A DNA stretch of 9,240 bases, taken from assembly GCA_019313025.1 (NCBI GenBank), contig JAFDCA010000428.1:1-9240 (forward strand). Reading direction: 5' to 3'. This DNA is from Deltaproteobacteria bacterium (GTDB lineage Bacteria > Desulfobacterota > Desulfobacteria > Desulfobacterales > UBA11574). Below the pieces are notes generated by a model that saw only the letters and a program-made list of their open reading frames with translations, ran no database searches and was not told where the DNA came from. The number at the start of each line of letters is the position of its first letter. Position 1 is the first letter of the stretch. Below, one piece after another: positions 1-5,970 of this stretch. Position numbers and translations under genes: made by a program.

Positions 1-1109
1 CTTAAAACCTGTTCAAATGCCTTCTCCCCGTTTTTGAATTCTTCCAGCTTGCCGTAAACCATACCAAGTTCATAATAGGAGGGGGCATGGTCAGGATCTG
101 CTTCTATGGCCTGATAATAGGTTTCAATGGCTTTTTCATAGCGACCCAGTTTTCGATAGTAACGTGCCAGGTTAAAATAAGGGGCGGCATTTTTCGGGTC
201 AAGACGAATGACCTGTTTGTACGCTTCTAAGGCTTGTTCCGGTTGGTCTAAGCCATCATAGCAGCCTCCCAGTCCATACCATGCCACCGTATCATCCGGG
301 CTTTTCTCCGTGGCCTCTTTAAAGTAATTGAGGGCGTCTTTAAATTCTCCTCTGATGGAAAAATTGAAGCCTTGTTTGCACAATTTTTCAATCTGTTTCG
401 GCGTTTTCATGTTGATATCATACGTCCATTCCGAAAGTGTTTTTGGCGTCTCGCTCTGTTTTAAATCAAGGATACCTTTGCTGGAAACAGCAAAATTAAG
501 ATTCTGACCCTTTGTTGCCTGAAATGACGCCACGCCAACCACCTTACCCCTCATGTTAACCACCGGACTTCCACTGGAACCCGGAGAAATTGGCGCTGAA
601 AGCTGAAAAATCTTCCCAAATACAGGCAGTTCTCGAACGGCGGATACAATACCTTCGCTAACCGTCTGTTCAAGCCCCAAAGGACTCCCCACGACCACCA
701 CACGATCGGCAATTGAGGGCTCTGTTTCAGTAACGGTAAGCCAGTGAATTGACGATTCCGGTATGTTTACCAAAGCTTTGATTAAATCCGATGGCTTATT
801 TTCAGCCACAATCAACTCGATGGGATATTCTTTGCCGTCGTATGTTTTTACATCTGCAGCGTATGAACCTTTGAGAACATGGTAATTTGTGATAAGATAA
901 CCCTTTTTATCAATAAAAAAGCCGCTTCCCAGATTTAATACCTCCCGATTAACATCATAGGCAACAACGGTTACGACCGCCGGCTGTATTTCTTTTATCA
1001 GTGGGACAATATGGCCGTATGATACGTCTGTTTTATCATAGAGTCTGGTGCATCCAACCATAACCAGAATCGTAGACAGCGTTAAAAGTAGGATTTTGTT
1101 AAGTCGCAT
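1..1109 (-). CDS. Trypsin-like serine protease lipoprotein with C-terminal TPR repeats (partial)
   Basis: The ORF starts at the ATG ending at 1109 and is open for 369 codons to the left edge, so its C-terminus is outside the window. An AAGGA ribosome site lies about 8 bases upstream. Residues 1-20 form a lipoprotein-type signal with Cys20 as probable lipidated residue, although the -3 position of the lipobox is Met. Residues about 35-215 are an HtrA/trypsin-2-like fold: His77 in TNYHV, Asp108 in a PSDL segment, and Ser179 in PGSSGSP. HtrA proteins usually have GNSGGP there, so the oxyanion-side glycine is Ser in this protein. No PDZ domain follows. From about residue 240 there are at least three TPR units (245-270, 275-304, 309-338), with a fourth starting near 343. 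I infer an envelope-anchored protease or protease-like protein that uses TPRs to bind partners. The triad looks complete, so activity is plausible. Family assignment is firm; the substrate is unknown. Confidence 0.93.
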   Translation of the reverse strand, partial: MRLNKILLLTLSTILVMVGCTRLYDKTDVSYGHIVPLIKEIQPAVVTVVAYDVNREVLNLGSGFFIDKKGYLITNYHVLKGSYAADVKTYDGKEYPIELIVAENKPSDLIKALVNIPESSIHWLTVTETEPSIADRVVVVGSPLGLEQTVSEGIVSAVRELPVFGKIFQLSAPISPGSSGSPVVNMRGKVVGVASFQATKGQNLNFAVSSKGILDLKQSETPKTLSEWTYDINMKTPKQIEKLCKQGFNFSIRGEFKDALNYFKEATEKSPDDTVAWYGLGGCYDGLDQPEQALEAYKQVIRLDPKNAAPYFNLARYYRKLGRYEKAIETYYQAIEADPDHAPSYYELGMVYGKLEEFKNGEKAFEQVL

Positions 1110-1280
1110 TGATGCATTCCTTAATGAAAAAAATTGTTATTCCACAGTGATTGTCAAAGAAAAAGCCAGAACCTTACAAATAAAATAATAACAATATAGG
1201 ATTCTGCAACAACCATTGTCTGTATATCAACCGAGACAGAAATATTAAAACAATTTGTTTTTATTAAAAGCTTTTTCTTG

Positions 1281-1309
1281 TTGACAGAATGTGGAGGCAT
1301 GTCAATACT
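1281..1309 (+). promoter_or_regulatory. Sigma70-type promoter for the secreted protein gene
   Basis: A perfect TTGACA (1281-1286) is followed after 17 bases by AATACT (1304-1309), four of six matches to TATAAT. This places transcription start near 1316, about 60 bases before the ATG at 1379. The -35 TTGACA also forms a perfect 6-bp inverted repeat with TGTCAA (1300-1305), which overlaps the -10, so a dimeric regulator could bind here. The inverted repeat could also be chance. Confidence 0.6.
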
Positions 1310-1366
1310 ATTACTGAAGCTTAATACCGTGTCGATCCATGATTTGAACAGTTAAAAACGGTGAGT

Positions 1367-1374
1367 AAGGAGGT
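1367..1374 (+). promoter_or_regulatory. Ribosome binding site that fixes the start at 1379
   Basis: AAGGAGGT is a near-perfect anti-16S match ending four bases before the ATG at 1379. It lies inside the longer reading frame that opens with GTG at 1361. The longer start would place this site within the coding region and has no ribosome site of its own, so the ATG at 1379 is preferred. Confidence 0.85.
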
Positions 1375-1378
1375 CAAG

Positions 1379-1987
1379 ATGCTTCGAATGTCTAAAATAT
1401 TCTATATGTCTGTTATCGCTTCAGTTATGGGTATATTATTGTTTTCTCATGGTGCGGTTTTTGCCGATGAAATTACCGATTCCATTGAAGAAGCGATGGA
1501 ATATTATAAGGAGAGTAATTACGTTGAAGCTGCAAACAGCTTGGACTATGCTTCCCAACTCATACGCCAAAAGCGAAGTGGCCAGCTGGAAGCTTTATTG
1601 CCCGAACCATTGGCCGGTTGGTCGGCAGAGGATGTTAAATCACAGGCGGCCGGCCCAGGATATCTCGGAGGTATGATTTCAGCCAAAAGAAACTATAAAA
1701 AAGATAGAAGTTCCGTTACAATAGAAATCATTACGGATTCTCCAGCGCTTCAATCGATGGTTATGGTTTTTTCAAATCCTGCCTACGCCTCGGCTGATGG
1801 CGGAAAACTTACCAAAATCAAGCGGCAAAAGGCCATCATTAAATACCACTCATCAAAAAAAGATGGAGAAATAAATATCGTCGTAGCGAAGCAATACCTT
1901 GTTTCGATTAAAGGGCGGAATATCAATGAAAATGAGTTGGTCGATTATGCTTCAGCCATCGATTATAATAAGCTCAAAAAGTTTTAA
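1379..1987 (+). CDS. Secreted protein of unknown function with a short TPR-like N-terminus
   Basis: This is a 202-residue protein starting at the ATG served by AAGGAGGT. Residues 1-29 are a typical Sec signal peptide: basic start, hydrophobic core at about 7-23, and a VFA/DE cleavage site after Ala29. The mature protein starts with an amphipathic helical pair (about 33-66) resembling one TPR unit. A linker follows with LPEPLAGW (74-81), then a Gly-rich stretch (92-99) and a predicted alternating beta region (about 100-180). Proteins with a similar 'LPxPLxGW' entry followed by a beta domain occur in other proteobacteria as uncharacterised periplasmic proteins, but this is memory, not a search. 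No catalytic motif or lipobox is visible. It is divergent from the protease-TPR lipoprotein and has its own promoter. I do not assign a function. Confidence 0.87.
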   Translation: MLRMSKIFYMSVIASVMGILLFSHGAVFADEITDSIEEAMEYYKESNYVEAANSLDYASQLIRQKRSGQLEALLPEPLAGWSAEDVKSQAAGPGYLGGMISAKRNYKKDRSSVTIEIITDSPALQSMVMVFSNPAYASADGGKLTKIKRQKAIIKYHSSKKDGEINIVVAKQYLVSIKGRNINENELVDYASAIDYNKLKKF

Positions 1988-2040
1988 CTCAGGTTTTGCC
2001 TAAAATTGCTAAAAATCTTTGAAACAGCGAGTCGAAATAG

Positions 2041-2319
2041 ACAAGGAGACTAAATGGGCTTAGTTGCCGGGAACGTGATATGCAAGTGGCCAGCCTTGAT
2101 CACGCGTTGTGGTTCCATCGGGATTTTAGAATGGATGAATGGCTTTTTGTACGTTATAAAGAGCCCGAACGCTTACAAGGCCATAGGATTAAACAAGGGA
2201 AAATCTACTCCAAGGAAGGTAAACTCGTTGCTTCTGTGATCCTGGAAGGACTTATCCGAAACCATGCCATGAAAAAAAACAGCCGTATAAATTTCAGACA
2301 CAACCGTTATGATCAATAG
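2041..2319 (+). pseudogene. C-terminal remnant of an acyl-CoA thioesterase II (TesB-like)
   Basis: The frame open from 2041 after a TAG at 2038 matches the end of TesB: an NGLS-like segment, MQVASLDHALWFHR, DEWL, then GKLVAS and EGLIRNH. Intact TesB is about 280-290 residues with two hotdog domains; only about the last 90 residues remain, less than one hotdog. Counting from the ATG at 2080, Asp7 matches the E. coli TesB catalytic Asp (D204 as I recall). The positions matching Thr228 and Gln278 are Pro29 and Leu55, so two of three catalytic residues are lost. The frame holding the homology has no good ribosome site; AAGGAG (2043-2048) serves an ATG at 2054 in a different frame. The end overlaps the metallo-hydrolase start by 11 bases, suggesting an older coupled tesB-hydrolase operon. 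A diverged short functional protein is less likely. Confidence 0.72.
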
Positions 2320-2953
2320 GCATCAGAAACCCGAGTTGAAGATTCGAATAAAGCCAGTTGGCCTGTGGGCGGTTAATGCATATGTGCTGGTTTGTTCGGA
2401 AAGCCGTAAAAGTGTGCTTATCGACCCCGGGGCTGAGCCGGATGCTTTGGATGGGCTGCTGGCAAAAACTGACCCGGTGGCAATCCTACTGACCCATACC
2501 CATTCCGACCACATAGGGGCCTTGGCTGAAATGCGAAAACGACTAAAGGTTCCCATAATAGCGCATTCCGGACCTCATGTCGACATTGTGAACCTGGATG
2601 CCGAATGCTGGGTTGCCCATGGTGACCGTGTTAAAGTGGGCAACCATCAATTAGACGTTTATCATACACCCGGTCATACACCCGATCAGATATGTCTGGT
2701 GAATGAGGATCAGCATTTTGCTGTTGTCGGAGATACGATTTTCGACGGCGGTCCGGGCAGAACCTGGTCCAGCAAGGGATTTCAATCGACCCTGAAAACG
2801 TTGCGAAACATCGTCTTATTCTGGTCGGATGAAACCGTCTGCTATCCAGGTCACGGGCCTTCATTTTGCCTGGGAGATAAGCGCAAAGATATAAAAAAAT
2901 TTTTAGATAAGAACCATGGATCTTTTTTTGGGGATGCAACGTGGGATATGTAG
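2309..2953 (+). CDS. Metallo-beta-lactamase-fold hydrolase (glyoxalase II-like)
   Basis: This 214-residue protein is a complete MBL-fold enzyme. It carries the signature THTHSDHIG with His63, His65, Asp67 and His68, then His123 in HTPGHTPDQ, bridging Asp142 in GDTIFDGGPGRT, and His182 in PGHGP. That is a full binuclear metal site of the glyoxalase II type. The protein lacks the extra C-terminal helical domain of true glyoxalase II, so a general thioester or lactone hydrolase is the safer call. There is no signal peptide, so it is cytoplasmic. The start has no Shine-Dalgarno site and overlaps the TesB remnant (TAG at 2317-2319), which suggests translational coupling in the ancestral operon. 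How it is translated now, with the upstream gene decayed, is unclear. The substrate is unknown; an acyl-thioester is a reasonable guess from the neighbour. Confidence 0.92.
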   Translation: MINRHQKPELKIRIKPVGLWAVNAYVLVCSESRKSVLIDPGAEPDALDGLLAKTDPVAILLTHTHSDHIGALAEMRKRLKVPIIAHSGPHVDIVNLDAECWVAHGDRVKVGNHQLDVYHTPGHTPDQICLVNEDQHFAVVGDTIFDGGPGRTWSSKGFQSTLKTLRNIVLFWSDETVCYPGHGPSFCLGDKRKDIKKFLDKNHGSFFGDATWDM

Positions 2954-2963
2954 CCGTTATTGT

Positions 2964-2992
2964 TAATGGAAATCGGCACTATGTTTTCATTA
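2964..2992. terminator. Possible bidirectional terminator hairpin between convergent genes
   Basis: TAATGGAAA (2964-2972) can pair over all 9 bases with TTTTCATTA (2984-2992), with one G-U pair, across an 11-base loop. It sits in the 40-base gap between the converging metallo-hydrolase and zinc-ribbon genes. The stem is AT-rich and no long T-run follows, so termination may be weak. Confidence 0.35.
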
Positions 2993-2993
2993 C

Positions 2994-3233
2994 TCAGCGG
3001 TTGTAACACTTACGCTCTACATAAGTGTTAATCCTTTTGTCAAAAACCGCTTCGCTTTCGTGGATTATTTTTTCACCTTGCCAGGTTCCGCACGCAAGAA
3101 CAACGGGATCCCCCAGATTGAACTTCATACCACATGCCGGACAACCTTCTGCATTATACGTATTGAGTTTTTCCAGATTCATGATAAATTTTTTCTTTTG
3201 TAAATTTTCAGATTTTATTTTTGATTCTGCCAC
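2994..3233 (-). CDS. Small Cys-rich probable zinc-ribbon protein
   Basis: This is a 79-residue ORF beginning with GTG at 3233, with AAGGTGG about 9 bases upstream. An internal ATG at codon 18 has no ribosome site. After a Lys-rich N-terminal tail of about 25 residues comes CPACG (Cys31, Cys34) with a following NLGDPVVLACG segment (Cys48), His58, and a final YVERKC (Cys76). CPxCG plus a later Cys pair is the pattern of a zinc ribbon or rubredoxin-like knuckle; here the later ligands would be Cys48 and Cys76 or His58. The dense, patterned Cys and the Gly-Asp-Pro turn argue for a real gene. I recall similar short proteins in Desulfobacterota but do not know a function. It faces the metallo-hydrolase convergently. 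Confidence 0.75.
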   Translation of the reverse strand: MAESKIKSENLQKKKFIMNLEKLNTYNAEGCPACGMKFNLGDPVVLACGTWQGEKIIHESEAVFDKRINTYVERKCYNR

Positions 3234-3266
3234 GAGTATTCACCACCTTGTCATATATTTGTACCT

Positions 3267-3386
3267 ATGATAATCACGATAGAGGCAATGACAACTCGGG
3301 AAGAGATCCAACGTGGAAAATATAAGTATGGTTACGGTTTCAGAAGACTCACAAAAACAGCCAAAAGAAAAATTGTTTTAGCCTGA
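3267..3386 (+). CDS. Tentative 39-residue basic small protein
   Basis: This short frame runs from ATG 3267 (second in-frame ATG at 3288) to TGA at 3384-3386. It encodes a small protein with a Tyr/Gly-rich centre (KYKYGYGF) and a strongly basic end (Lys and Arg at 7 of the last 14 residues before LA). The only ribosome-site candidate is a weak AGAGG three bases before the second ATG. It fills the gap between a divergent zinc-ribbon gene and the next plus-strand gene. The evidence is composition and position only, so it could be chance. Confidence 0.2.
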   Translation: MIITIEAMTTREEIQRGKYKYGYGFRRLTKTAKRKIVLA

Positions 3387-3530
3387 ATAATTGAAAGCAG
3401 AGGATGCCCGGATTTCCCCTTTAACGGGATCTTTGGTTTCAATACGAAAGGCATCAATGGCGAAGCCGCTAATACAAGGCGAGAAAGACCTCTTTTTGAC
3501 GATTATTTAGGTTATATTTATGGGGAAATT

Positions 3531-3764
3531 GTGCTGGTTTTAAAATGTGCTGCATGCAAAAAGAAACTCTGGAGATATGATAAAATTGGTCCCGGTGAAG
3601 TTTTAAGATGTCACAAAGACCGAATCATAAAAATATATGCATCCATCATGGACGCCGGCAAAATAAAATGCCCCTGCGGAAAGGATGTCGGTATCGACAA
3701 GGGAACCTATATTAAAATGATTTCAAATGCGTTCACATATTCGGGAACAAAACGAAACAAATAG
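3531..3764 (+). CDS. Small zinc-binding protein with CxxC, CH and CxC motifs
   Basis: This 77-residue protein starts at GTG 3531, with GGGGA ending four bases upstream. Cys6 and Cys9 form a CAAC knuckle, Cys27-His28 an RCHK motif, and Cys47 and Cys49 a CPCG motif, a layout suited to one zinc site or a split ribbon. The chain is basic and ends in GTYIKMISNAFTYSGTKRNK-type sequence. That 'KCPCG..IGIDKG' and 'FTYSGTK' pattern is one I associate with conserved small proteins of sulfate reducers, from memory. There is no signal or membrane segment, so it is cytoplasmic, and nucleic-acid or protein binding is a guess from charge and zinc motif. It stands alone: the next gene faces it from the other strand, and the leader of about 140 bases upstream shows no convincing promoter. 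Confidence 0.8.
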   Translation: MLVLKCAACKKKLWRYDKIGPGEVLRCHKDRIIKIYASIMDAGKIKCPCGKDVGIDKGTYIKMISNAFTYSGTKRNK

Positions 3765-3827
3765 GCAAAGCAAACAAAACAATCTATTCAGCTTTACTTG
3801 TTTAAATAATCGATTGCTTATGAACCG

Positions 3828-4028
3828 TTAGATGATGAGCCAGATCATAACGGCCCAAAAAGGAAGACACAAAATTAACCCCAAAACGGCACCTCTGAAA
3901 AAATAGCTGGGCTCGTCATAATGATCTATGAGGCTTTCCACTGTTTTTGTGTCATCAAGTGACAAAAGCTCTTCTTTTGAAGCGACATGGGTTTCTTCAA
4001 AAATGATTGCAGAATTTGCTGTTTTCAT
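3828..4028 (-). CDS. Small single-pass membrane protein, function unknown
   Basis: This is a 66-residue protein starting at ATG 4028, with GGGA five bases upstream. Residues 1-40 are acidic and soluble, including a DHYDEPSYFFRG segment, and 45-66 form one hydrophobic helix rich in Leu, Ile, Val and Trp that reaches the C-terminus. With no N-terminal signal and a tail helix, it is probably tail-anchored with the N-terminus in the cytoplasm. The 'EPSYFFRGAVLGLILCLPFW' segment is distinctive enough to suggest a conserved family, but I cannot name it. It lies 104 bases downstream of the 128-residue beta protein on the same strand and could share its transcript. Confidence 0.7.
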   Translation of the reverse strand: MKTANSAIIFEETHVASKEELLSLDDTKTVESLIDHYDEPSYFFRGAVLGLILCLPFWAVMIWLII

Positions 4029-4132
4029 TGAATCCCATCTCCATTTTCGGGTTTTATCTTTTCTTTTATTGATATGGCTACTAAAGCAAAATGTCTTGAA
4101 TATGACAAAAAATATCCTGTTAAAACTTGGTG

Positions 4133-4519
4133 TTACGGGAATTTGATGTTTAACGTTGCTGATTTTACAACAAAAATTCGTTCATTGTTGCTGTTCAAGT
4201 CAGCAGGTGTTACGAAAAATCCATGGCGATCTGGCGAATAGCCAAGGGCATAACCGGTAATAGATTCACCATCCGTAAATTCCACTTCGATCTTGCGACC
4301 TGCCCCATGGATCGTATCTTCATATTTCTTTTGATAATCTTTATTACCTTCAAAATCCTTTACGAAGAAGACCGCCTTTAAAGCTTCGATCTCAATTTCC
4401 TCTATCTTGCCATCCAGACGATTGAGGTGAAAGCGTAACTTGTTCGGGAAAAAGTCACTGGTATTCCCTTTTATGATCATACCGTCTTTAAATCGTACGA
4501 TAACCTTATTGGTTGGCAT
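4133..4519 (-). CDS. Two-repeat beta protein of the 'VxFxDGxxxxG' type (possibly DUF6982)
   Basis: This 128-residue protein starts at ATG 4519 behind a near-ideal GGAGG four bases upstream. It has two similar halves. Residues 5-58 have VIVRFKDG, then KG, FHL and ALKAVFFVKDF. Residues 76-127 have IEVEFTDG, then TGY, GFFVTPAD and RIFVVKSA. Each half looks like a small beta-barrel (SH3- or Sm-like) unit, which suggests internal duplication. I recall proteins with this 'FKDG...KG...LKAVFFVKDF...RIFVV' layout in Desulfobacterota, probably annotated DUF6982 and sometimes linked to PilZ proteins, but could not check. No signal, membrane helix or catalytic motif is present. A PilZ protein does occur in this window (8435-9106), but not next to it. 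Role unknown; a regulatory or binding domain is my inference. Confidence 0.88.
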   Translation of the reverse strand: MPTNKVIVRFKDGMIIKGNTSDFFPNKLRFHLNRLDGKIEEIEIEALKAVFFVKDFEGNKDYQKKYEDTIHGAGRKIEVEFTDGESITGYALGYSPDRHGFFVTPADLNSNNERIFVVKSATLNIKFP

Positions 4520-4803
4520 AAATCCTCCATGAGACGTTTTGTTTTTAATGGATTACAAGAGCGATTATTTAAGAATAAATACTTCTTTAAAAGCGCAATA
4601 ATTATGTTAAAGAAATAAAACCGAATCAATTATTCGCAACATTTGTATCCCGATATCGATGTACAAGCAAAACCAGTGCCATCATTGCTTAACGAGGCGT
4701 ATTTGTCGTAGATATAATATTTTATCAATAAGTTAGAATGTTTTTTCAGGACCACTCATAGGGATTCCATATAAACAGTTGTTGTTGTAAAAAGTTTTGG
4801 ATG

Positions 4804-4843
4804 CGACAAAAAAATGCCGCAAAAAAATGTCGCTTAAAAATGG
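4804..4843 (+). repeat. Three tandem A-tract repeats with inverted GCGACA/TGTCGC ends
   Basis: Three units follow head to tail: CGACAAAAAAATGC (4804-4817), CGCAAAAAAATGT (4818-4830) and CGCTTAAAAATGG (4831-4843). The first two share a seven-A run and the TG step. GCGACA (4803-4808) is also a perfect inverted copy of TGTCGC (4828-4833). The array lies about 30 bases upstream of the candidate -35 for the dehydrogenase gene, a place typical for a regulator or a bent upstream element. A dispersed intergenic repeat family is the alternative. Confidence 0.7.
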
Positions 4844-4874
4844 CAGAAAACCAGTGAGTCGTGTCTGTAACTTA

Positions 4875-4902
4875 TTGACATTTAGCATGAAAAGCTTTTA
4901 AC
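4875..4902 (+). promoter_or_regulatory. Candidate sigma70 promoter for the dehydrogenase gene
   Basis: A perfect TTGACA (4875-4880) lies 16 bases before TTTAAC (4897-4902), four of six matches to TATAAT. It would give a leader of roughly 120 bases to the ATG at 5027. The -10 is poor, so the exact start is uncertain. Confidence 0.4.
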
Positions 4903-5026
4903 TTTAATTTCGCATCCCGTGAGCGATAAAAACGTCTTTAAAATTTCTTTCGGGCAACCGCTCTGGAACAGGGAGCTAAAAATAAAGAGTGAAAAACTTT
5001 AATAAGATATATAAGGGGATGTAAGC

Positions 5027-5917
5027 ATGCCAGAAAAAAAGAAAATAGGGTTTATCGGTATGGGAATGATGGGGTTGCCTATGGCCCGAAACTTGATAAA
5101 ATCTGGATATGATTTAAGTATTTATAACAGAACGCCTGGAAAAGCATCCGCCCTGATTGAATTGGGTGCAGAGGCAAAAGAAAATCCTCTGGATGTGGCG
5201 GAATCTGGTGGAATCGTGATGAGCTGTGTTTCTGAAGATCGTGCATTGACAGCTGTTGTGGGAGAAAATGGAGAATTGGCACAACGTTTAGGCAGGGACG
5301 GGATTCATATTTCCATGAGTACCATATTGCCAAAGACGGCGGCCCGTCTTGCCATGCAACAGTCGGAATTTGGCGGTTATTATGTTGCAGCGCCGGTCAT
5401 GGGGCGTCCTGACAGTGTCTCGGCAAAAAAACAGTCGTATTTCATAGCCGGAGATATAAAAGCCAAGAAACGTGCAAAGCCATTGCTGAAAGCCATCGGA
5501 ATGAAGATCTTTGACTTCGGCATTGCTCCCGAAAATGCCAATGTTGCGAAATTGGCTGCCAACTTTCTGATTGCCGCAGCCATTGAAGCCATGGCCGAGG
5601 CATTTACTTTTGTCTCGAAAAACCACGGTGACGCCGATAAACTTCTAGAAGCTCTCGGAGAAACGTTGTTTGCCTGTCCGATTTACCAAAACTACGGTCG
5701 ACAAATCCTTGACAAAAACTACGCCAAACCGTTATTCAAGCTTCAACTGGGTCTCAAAGATATCCGGTTGATCGCTGATGCCGCTAGCGAAAGCAATACA
5801 CCCATGCGGTTTGTACGCGTTTTGCAAGATCGATTTTCCGCAGCTATGGCCCATGGCCTATCCCAATACGATTGGACCGGAATCGCCTGTGAAGTGGAAA
5901 CAGAAGCAGGATTATAA
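5027..5917 (+). CDS. NAD(P)-dependent beta-hydroxyacid dehydrogenase (6PGDH/HIBADH superfamily)
   Basis: This complete 296-residue enzyme starts at ATG 5027 with AAGGGGA seven bases upstream. Residues 7-16 are the Rossmann GxGxxG loop (Gly11, Gly13, Gly16). Asn34-Arg35-Thr36 after beta-2 suggests a preference for NADP(H). The usual DxSTxxP substrate loop reads SMSTILP (96-102). APVMGRP (122-128) is the second signature. Lys175 is the catalytic Lys and Asn179 its partner, in VAKLAANF. The C-terminal all-helical domain carries GLKDI with Lys244-Asp245. The family reduces or oxidises small beta-hydroxyacids, succinic semialdehyde or glyoxylate, but the substrate cannot be read here. Gene neighbours are an acyl-CoA-type thioesterase and an Fe-S protein, so a role in acyl or hydroxyacid metabolism is possible. 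A 53-base AT-rich gap separates it from the next gene, so co-transcription is likely but not certain. Confidence 0.93.
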   Translation: MPEKKKIGFIGMGMMGLPMARNLIKSGYDLSIYNRTPGKASALIELGAEAKENPLDVAESGGIVMSCVSEDRALTAVVGENGELAQRLGRDGIHISMSTILPKTAARLAMQQSEFGGYYVAAPVMGRPDSVSAKKQSYFIAGDIKAKKRAKPLLKAIGMKIFDFGIAPENANVAKLAANFLIAAAIEAMAEAFTFVSKNHGDADKLLEALGETLFACPIYQNYGRQILDKNYAKPLFKLQLGLKDIRLIADAASESNTPMRFVRVLQDRFSAAMAHGLSQYDWTGIACEVETEAGL

Positions 5918-5920
5918 ACG

Positions 5921-5938
5921 TAATATATTTATATATTA
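5921..5938. repeat. Perfect 18-bp AT palindrome
   Basis: TAATATAT and ATATATTA, separated by TT, form a perfect palindrome four bases after the dehydrogenase stop and 33 bases before the hotdog gene. It could be an operator, or simply AT-rich intergenic DNA. It is not GC-rich enough to act as a terminator. Confidence 0.5.
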
Positions 5939-5970
5939 ATAGTGTTAAATTAAAGTAAAGGTTTAATGTC

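Larger units (their letters stand above)
4520..5026. other. Gene-free divergent intergenic region
   Basis: These 507 bases separate the divergent beta-protein gene from the dehydrogenase gene. They hold three tandem A-tract repeats (4804-4843), a candidate promoter (4875-4902) and the AAGGGGA ribosome site just before 5027. I see no long reading frame, tRNA shape or recognisable riboswitch. The 4520-4790 part is AT-rich and otherwise featureless to me. Confidence 0.7.

Noticed and set aside
1361..1378. GTG at 1361 as start of the secreted protein
   Set aside because: It would bury the AAGGAGGT site inside the gene and spoil the signal peptide start; ATG 1379 fits both.
2054..2239. A 61-codon frame with a good AAGGAG site in the TesB remnant region
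   Set aside because: Its translation shows no family resemblance, while the overlapping frame clearly matches TesB. It is recorded under the pseudogene only.
3025..3270. Plus-strand frame opposite the CPACG protein
   Set aside because: The minus frame has patterned Cys and a start site; the plus frame is a low-complexity hydrophobic shadow.
3496..3518. TTGACG followed by TATATT before the zinc-binding gene
   Set aside because: The spacing of about 11 bases is too short for a sigma70 promoter.
3928..4146. Plus-strand frame opposite the 66-residue membrane protein
   Set aside because: It has no recognisable motif and overlaps both ends of minus-strand genes; the minus frame has a coherent membrane helix.
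4804..4843. Small CRISPR array
   Set aside because: The units are 13-14 bp, directly adjoining, without spacers, and no cas gene is near.
5288..5626. Antisense frame within the dehydrogenase gene
   Set aside because: It lies fully inside a well-supported gene on the other strand and has no domain pattern or ribosome site.
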